This document shows, one piece after another, positions 33,156 through 36,918 of a stretch of 36,918 bases of DNA. How positions within the stretch are numbered: the stretch's first letter is position 1; every line of letters starts with the position of its first letter. The notes below the pieces were generated by a model. It was not told the origin of the DNA. It ran no database searches and was given only the letters and a program-made list of their open reading frames with translations. Origin of the DNA: Anaerolineales bacterium (GTDB lineage Bacteria; Chloroflexota; Anaerolineae; Promineifilales; Promineifilaceae); NCBI GenBank assembly GCA_011524645.1, contig WTJY01000245.1, positions 1 through 36,918 on the forward strand. Direction: 5' to 3'. The position numbers and the translations under genes are program-made.

Positions 33156-36100
33156 CTACCCACCCGCAGGGCAAGTCACATTGCTCACCACTTGCCAAGT
33201 CGCCGCATCAAATTCTGAAAAATCGGCCGGCCACGATAACAATTCGTCCGCACCATAAGAAACTTGCACCGCCACGCCGATATTTTCCCCCATCGTCGGC
33301 AACTGCGCCGCTAAATCAACTTGAGCTTCCACAATCCATTGCCGTTCGTTCAGCCCATTGATCACACTTTGCCAGCCACTATCTTGCGGAGCTACATCGG
33401 TCACTTCCGCCCACAATTGGGCATCGTCAGTCGTGCCCACGCCGGTCCAGACCCGCTGACTGCCGTCACGCGCCGATTGCCAGATACGATCGGTCACATC
33501 AGGATCGCCACCTTCGCCAAACGCATCGATATAAATCCGCACATTCTCTTCGATCACATCATTCGCCCCTTCAATAACGAAGGCGAAGTAAAGATTGGTG
33601 GCATCTTTGACCATATAAACTTCGACAATCTGGTTCGGATTATCGGCCATTTCAAATGACTCGAGTGGCAAGCCACCCCACTCAGAAATCGGGGCACTCC
33701 CATTTAAGTTAGGTGGCGTCGCAATACAGCTCAAAGTGAATGTTTCACCGCTAGCCTCACCGGTTTCAGGAGGGGTTTCGGTAGGAATCTCGGTAGGACT
33801 CTCGGTAGGAATTTCTGCTGGAATTTCTGTAGGCGCAACCGGTTCAAGGGTTGGCACAGCGGTTTCAGTCGGTGGCACGGCCGTTTCAGTTACCGAAACC
33901 AACGTCGCGGTTGGTGGCACAGCGGTTTCAGTCGGTGGCACAGGTGTTTCAGTCGCGGCCGCAGGAGCGGGTGTCTCGGTCGCCACGGCGGCCGGTACCT
34001 CTGTCGCCTCAGCCGCGGTTGTTGCGGTCGGTGGCACCGCCGTCTCGGCCACGGTCGGCTCCGGCGCAGGGGTTTCAGTCGCCAACGTGCCGCCGTTATC
34101 TAGCGGATTGGTCCCTTGCGTAATTTCAGTCCCATCATTGATACCATCCCCATCCGTATCGATCTTGGTCGGGTCGGTCTTATGGATCGAAACTTCGTCC
34201 CCATCACGCAAAATATCTCCATCGGTGTCGGCCAGTGTCGGATCAGTTCCAAATTGATCTACCTCGACAAAGTCACTGAGGCCGTCACCATCCGTATCCG
34301 GATTGTCCGAGCTGGTTCCCAACAACAATTCTTGAGCATCACTTAACCCATCGTTATCACGATCCAGTGCGTTAGGGGTCGCCGAAGGGGTAACGGCCGC
34401 AAGTGTGGCAGAAAAAACGGCCGTGGCGGTTCCCGCCTGACCATTTTGCAGCGGATCAGGCGTACCGGTCCCCTCCGAAGCAGAACCGAACAGCAAAAAT
34501 GGGGTCGGGGTCTCCGTTGCCAGCAAGTTGGCGATTCCGAAATTACTACTACGTAGGCCAACAGTCAATAGCGTTAAGAACAAGGCCACCACCGTAATCG
34601 CCCCTACAATATACGCCAACCCAGATGAAACCCACGGGGTAAATGTAGCCACGCCAGATAAGGTTTTCCGATCACCATCTTGATTAACCAATTTGACATC
34701 GAAATCTTCATCATACATCGTCCCCACGAACTGGCGACGTGCTTCTTCGAGCGGCAAAACCATCGTCCCCCGTTTTCCCGGTTCAAGGCGCAGGGTCGGT
34801 AGCTCACCACGGACACGAATCCGGTTTTCGTCAGGTGATAATCCCGCCCGAAATGCGGTCGAGGCATTCCCTTCATTATAAATTTCAATCGCCACGTCTT
34901 GTGGTAACACAAGTGATTGCGGGGTCATCACGGCCGTGTAAGACTGATAAGCGGTCAAGAGCAACGAAACATTGCTAGCAAGCTCTAATTTGCTATGTTG
35001 CTGTGACAAAACCGCGACCCGAAAACGCTGACGGCCGACCGGTGTATCAGAGCGGCGCGGTGGCCGAATGTCGATCGTAAATTCAACGCTGCTGTTGGGT
35101 GCCAAATCGACAAAGCTGTCGGTGTAGGTATACCATTCACTATTCAATCCGGTCAGACGCAAGCTCACGCGGTCCGGTTTATCGGTCCGGTTCAAAACTT
35201 CGACATGAAGCGTCGCCGTCTTCCCCGGCTCGGTCGTCAACCGATCACGGGTCAAAAAGAGGGCCAACGGATCTTCTTCCTCTTCCGCCATAAATGAACT
35301 GGGAATCGGCGGCTCATCGACAGGGATCAAGCCGGGTGGTTCGGTCGGTTGCTCCGCAATCGGAATCACCGGCGGGCTAGGTGGCGGTTGGTTCACAACC
35401 GGTTGGCTAATAGGTTCTAGGTCAGCCGGTGGGGAGGCCGGTACAGGTATAACATCGAGAGGCGGTGGCGGGGTCGGGATTTGCTGTGTTGCTGGGGTAT
35501 GCTTGAGCGTCAGCAAATAAGGGCCGACCTGCACCCGCCCATCGGCCGGAATTTCAGTCGGTTCATTCGGCCGCAAACGACGGCCGTTTAAGAAGGTGCC
35601 ATTCACACCACCCAAATCGACAACCGCCCAGCCGTCAGATAATGCCTGTAAACGGGCATGGTGACGAGAAACCCCTTCGGCCGGCAAAACCATATCATTG
35701 GTCGCCCCACGGCCGACCGTAATCAGCGGTTCCGACAAAGGCATATAGTTTGCGGTCCGATTGTCCGACTCAATCTGCATAAAGAAGCCATCAGGAGCCA
35801 CATCGGCAGCTTGCGACTGCACCGCTTGATCCGCATCCGCCATACGAATCACCCGTGTCGGTGAATCTGACAGCGAGAACAAAGTGCTACGCAAAACGGT
35901 AGCCAGCTCTTGGCCACTCGCAAAACGGTCCCCTGCATCTTTAGCCAACAAGCGCAAAATCACCGTATCAACAAGAGGGGGCACATCACCGCGATGGACG
36001 CTCGGTGCTTCCGGCATTTCCCCACGCAAATGGACAGAAAGCGCGTCGCTCAGTGACTTAAACAAAAACGGCGGTCGCCCAGTTAAAAGCTCATAGATCA

Positions 36101-36749
36101 CCACCGCTAACGAGTAAAGATCACTTCGGCCGTCTAAATCATTCCCCTGACATTGCTCAGGAGACATATAAATCGGGGTCCCCATGGTCAAGCCGGTCTG
36201 GGTTTGCAACGCACTATTGGTCACCTTCACCAAGCCGAAATCGGTCAACATAGCCCGAAAGGCATATTCCCCTTCTTCTTCCGGTTGATCGAGCGGTTTT
36301 AGAATGATATTGCCCGGCTTCACATCCCGATGAACGATCATTTCGTCACGACTCGTGTGGGCATAATGCAACGCCTCGGCGATTTGAATCCCGATTTGCA
36401 ACACTTGGGCCATCGGCAAAAAGCGCCCTTGCTTTTGCAGTCGGCTCAAATGGGCACGCAAACTGCCACCGCTAATATATTCCATGGCGATATAAAGCCC
36501 CGCTTCACTCTCGCCAAAATCATAAATTCGCACAATCGATGGGTGTTCAAGCTGTGCGGCCGTGCGCGCTTCTTGCTTAAGTCGCTCCCGAAACTCTTCT
36601 TGGCGAGCGAAATGGGGGTGCATCAGCTTAATAGCAACCGTGCGCTCCAAATTTTCATCATAGGCCATATAGACGGTACCCATACCGCCGTCGCCTAGCA
36701 ATTTTTCTAAACGATACTGGTTGATTTTTAAGCCGATTAAATCTGTCAT
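33156..36749 (-). CDS. transmembrane Ser/Thr kinase with FHA, TSP3 repeats and CBM9-like domain
   Basis: A 1197-residue signalling protein. The Hanks-type kinase domain (about 10-280) has the glycine loop GDGGMGTVY, K41, HRD at 140-142, DFG at 170-172 and MSPEQ, all intact, so it should be active. A phosphothreonine-reading FHA domain follows (about 340-415, VGRGATNDMVL, SRHHARL, GVNGTFLNGRRL). A Pro-rich linker and a beta-sandwich region (about 495-700) lead to one membrane helix (about 712-735). Outside are four DxDxDG thrombospondin type-3-like calcium repeats (about 790-880), a Pro/Thr tail and a CBM9-like domain (about 1010-1197, YFAFVIEG, WAEVTDV). It could sense wall glycans and signal to cytoplasmic targets. 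The ligand is unknown. Confidence 0.93.
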   Translation of the reverse strand: MTDLIGLKINQYRLEKLLGDGGMGTVYMAYDENLERTVAIKLMHPHFARQEEFRERLKQEARTAAQLEHPSIVRIYDFGESEAGLYIAMEYISGGSLRAHLSRLQKQGRFLPMAQVLQIGIQIAEALHYAHTSRDEMIVHRDVKPGNIILKPLDQPEEEGEYAFRAMLTDFGLVKVTNSALQTQTGLTMGTPIYMSPEQCQGNDLDGRSDLYSLAVVIYELLTGRPPFLFKSLSDALSVHLRGEMPEAPSVHRGDVPPLVDTVILRLLAKDAGDRFASGQELATVLRSTLFSLSDSPTRVIRMADADQAVQSQAADVAPDGFFMQIESDNRTANYMPLSEPLITVGRGATNDMVLPAEGVSRHHARLQALSDGWAVVDLGGVNGTFLNGRRLRPNEPTEIPADGRVQVGPYLLTLKHTPATQQIPTPPPPLDVIPVPASPPADLEPISQPVVNQPPPSPPVIPIAEQPTEPPGLIPVDEPPIPSSFMAEEEEDPLALFLTRDRLTTEPGKTATLHVEVLNRTDKPDRVSLRLTGLNSEWYTYTDSFVDLAPNSSVEFTIDIRPPRRSDTPVGRQRFRVAVLSQQHSKLELASNVSLLLTAYQSYTAVMTPQSLVLPQDVAIEIYNEGNASTAFRAGLSPDENRIRVRGELPTLRLEPGKRGTMVLPLEEARRQFVGTMYDEDFDVKLVNQDGDRKTLSGVATFTPWVSSGLAYIVGAITVVALFLTLLTVGLRSSNFGIANLLATETPTPFLLFGSASEGTGTPDPLQNGQAGTATAVFSATLAAVTPSATPNALDRDNDGLSDAQELLLGTSSDNPDTDGDGLSDFVEVDQFGTDPTLADTDGDILRDGDEVSIHKTDPTKIDTDGDGINDGTEITQGTNPLDNGGTLATETPAPEPTVAETAVPPTATTAAEATEVPAAVATETPAPAAATETPVPPTETAVPPTATLVSVTETAVPPTETAVPTLEPVAPTEIPAEIPTESPTEIPTETPPETGEASGETFTLSCIATPPNLNGSAPISEWGGLPLESFEMADNPNQIVEVYMVKDATNLYFAFVIEGANDVIEENVRIYIDAFGEGGDPDVTDRIWQSARDGSQRVWTGVGTTDDAQLWAEVTDVAPQDSGWQSVINGLNERQWIVEAQVDLAAQLPTMGENIGVAVQVSYGADELLSWPADFSEFDAATWQVVSNVTCPAGG

Positions 36750-36786
36750 GTTAGTTTGATAGTTAAGTTAATTGGTTAAGTGATTC

Positions 36787-36850
36787 ATTTTTAGCACAAA
36801 TAACAATGCCTTCGCCAATGCGAGCGGCCTGATTGGATTTGCGCCCCTCC
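36787..36850 (-). repeat. diverged intergenic repeat, copy 2 (partner at 6873-6960)
   Basis: Shares the ordered blocks ATTTTTAGC (36787-36795), CAATGCCTTCGCCA and ATTGGATT (36832-36839) with the sequence between the PBP and der genes, and also reads RKSN...GEGI...AKN on the minus strand. It lies just upstream of the kinase gene. Confidence 0.5.
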
Positions 36851-36865
36851 TATCTGAAGGGGGTG

Positions 36866-36918
36866 GGGGAGGTGGATTACCCCCCAGCCCCTCTCCCAAC
36901 GGGAGAGGGGAGCTTTTG
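36866..36918. repeat. dispersed C/T-rich hairpin repeat, copy 2 (cut by the window end)
   Basis: CCCCTCTCCC and GGGAGAGGGG pair around an AAC loop. Read on the minus strand it matches 15621-15660, including the flanking GCTCCCCT at one side and CTGGGGG at the other. A related C/G-rich stretch (36844-36875) precedes it. No gene is seen from 36750 to the end. Confidence 0.75.

Noticed and set aside
33736-34257. Plus-strand open frame rich in Val/Ser/Gly
   Set aside because: It is the antisense shadow of the Pro/Thr linker and TSP3-like region of the Ser/Thr kinase gene, with no start signal.
1-36918. Prophage, plasmid, insertion sequence, tRNA, rRNA or CRISPR elements
   Set aside because: Read on both strands by eye, no transposase, integrase, cloverleaf or repeat-spacer pattern was found. 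A covariance-model scan would be needed to exclude small RNAs.

Overview
The window looks like part of a chromosome of a Chloroflexota bacterium (Anaerolineae/Caldilineae/Ardenticatenia-like). This is inferred from gene content, not from an rRNA marker, and no rRNA or tRNA gene was found. The clues are Pro/Thr-rich linkers of the PTATP type in most exported proteins, a Ser/Thr kinase carrying FHA and extracellular modules, a cdaA-cdaR pair, a DUF3048 lipoprotein, and base composition near half GC. Nothing resembles a phage, plasmid or transposon. The sequence is saturated with the palindrome CGGCCG: about 140 copies by hand count, about 29 of them extended to ACGGCCGT.

Layout. 1-3000 (+): an SDR dehydrogenase and transketolase. 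3164-14180 (mostly -): a large class A penicillin-binding protein, the GTPase Der, the CdaR-like regulator and diadenylate cyclase CdaA (overlapping genes), a large TPR protein, and ornithine carbamoyltransferase. 14421-19448 (+): a two-TM protein of unknown function, a LysM protein, phosphoglycerate kinase and a DUF3048 lipoprotein. 19519-21486: a double GNAT acetyltransferase (-) and a Crp/Fnr regulator (+). 21599-25631 (-): a likely operon of a DUF3307 membrane protein, a cNMP-domain histidine kinase, a lone receiver and a receiver-histidine kinase. 26089-31635 (+): a small lipoprotein, a 38-residue microprotein, an SGNH lipoprotein, an MBOAT acyltransferase, a nucleoside-phosphorylase-like protein and a GT2 polysaccharide synthase-like glycosyltransferase. 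31647-36749 (-): a CoxE-type VWA protein and a 1197-residue kinase/FHA/TSP3/CBM9-like protein.

The most notable system is at 26507-29138. A very short ORF encodes a single-span microprotein ending in WIYQNF, directly upstream of an SGNH esterase-fold lipoprotein and an MBOAT protein. This matches the DltX-DltD-DltB logic of cell-envelope acylation, in which the Tyr of a C-terminal hexapeptide shuttles the acyl group, but no dltA or dltC is present. The downstream GT2 enzyme suggests, as inference only, that the target could be a surface polysaccharide.

Much of the window concerns the envelope: peptidoglycan synthesis, c-di-AMP, LysM binding, a DUF3048 lipoprotein, the acylation module, a polysaccharide synthase-like GT2 and a kinase with a predicted external sugar-binding-like domain. 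Central metabolism (transketolase, phosphoglycerate kinase, argF) is interspersed. Several intergenic gaps hold hairpins or short dispersed repeats.
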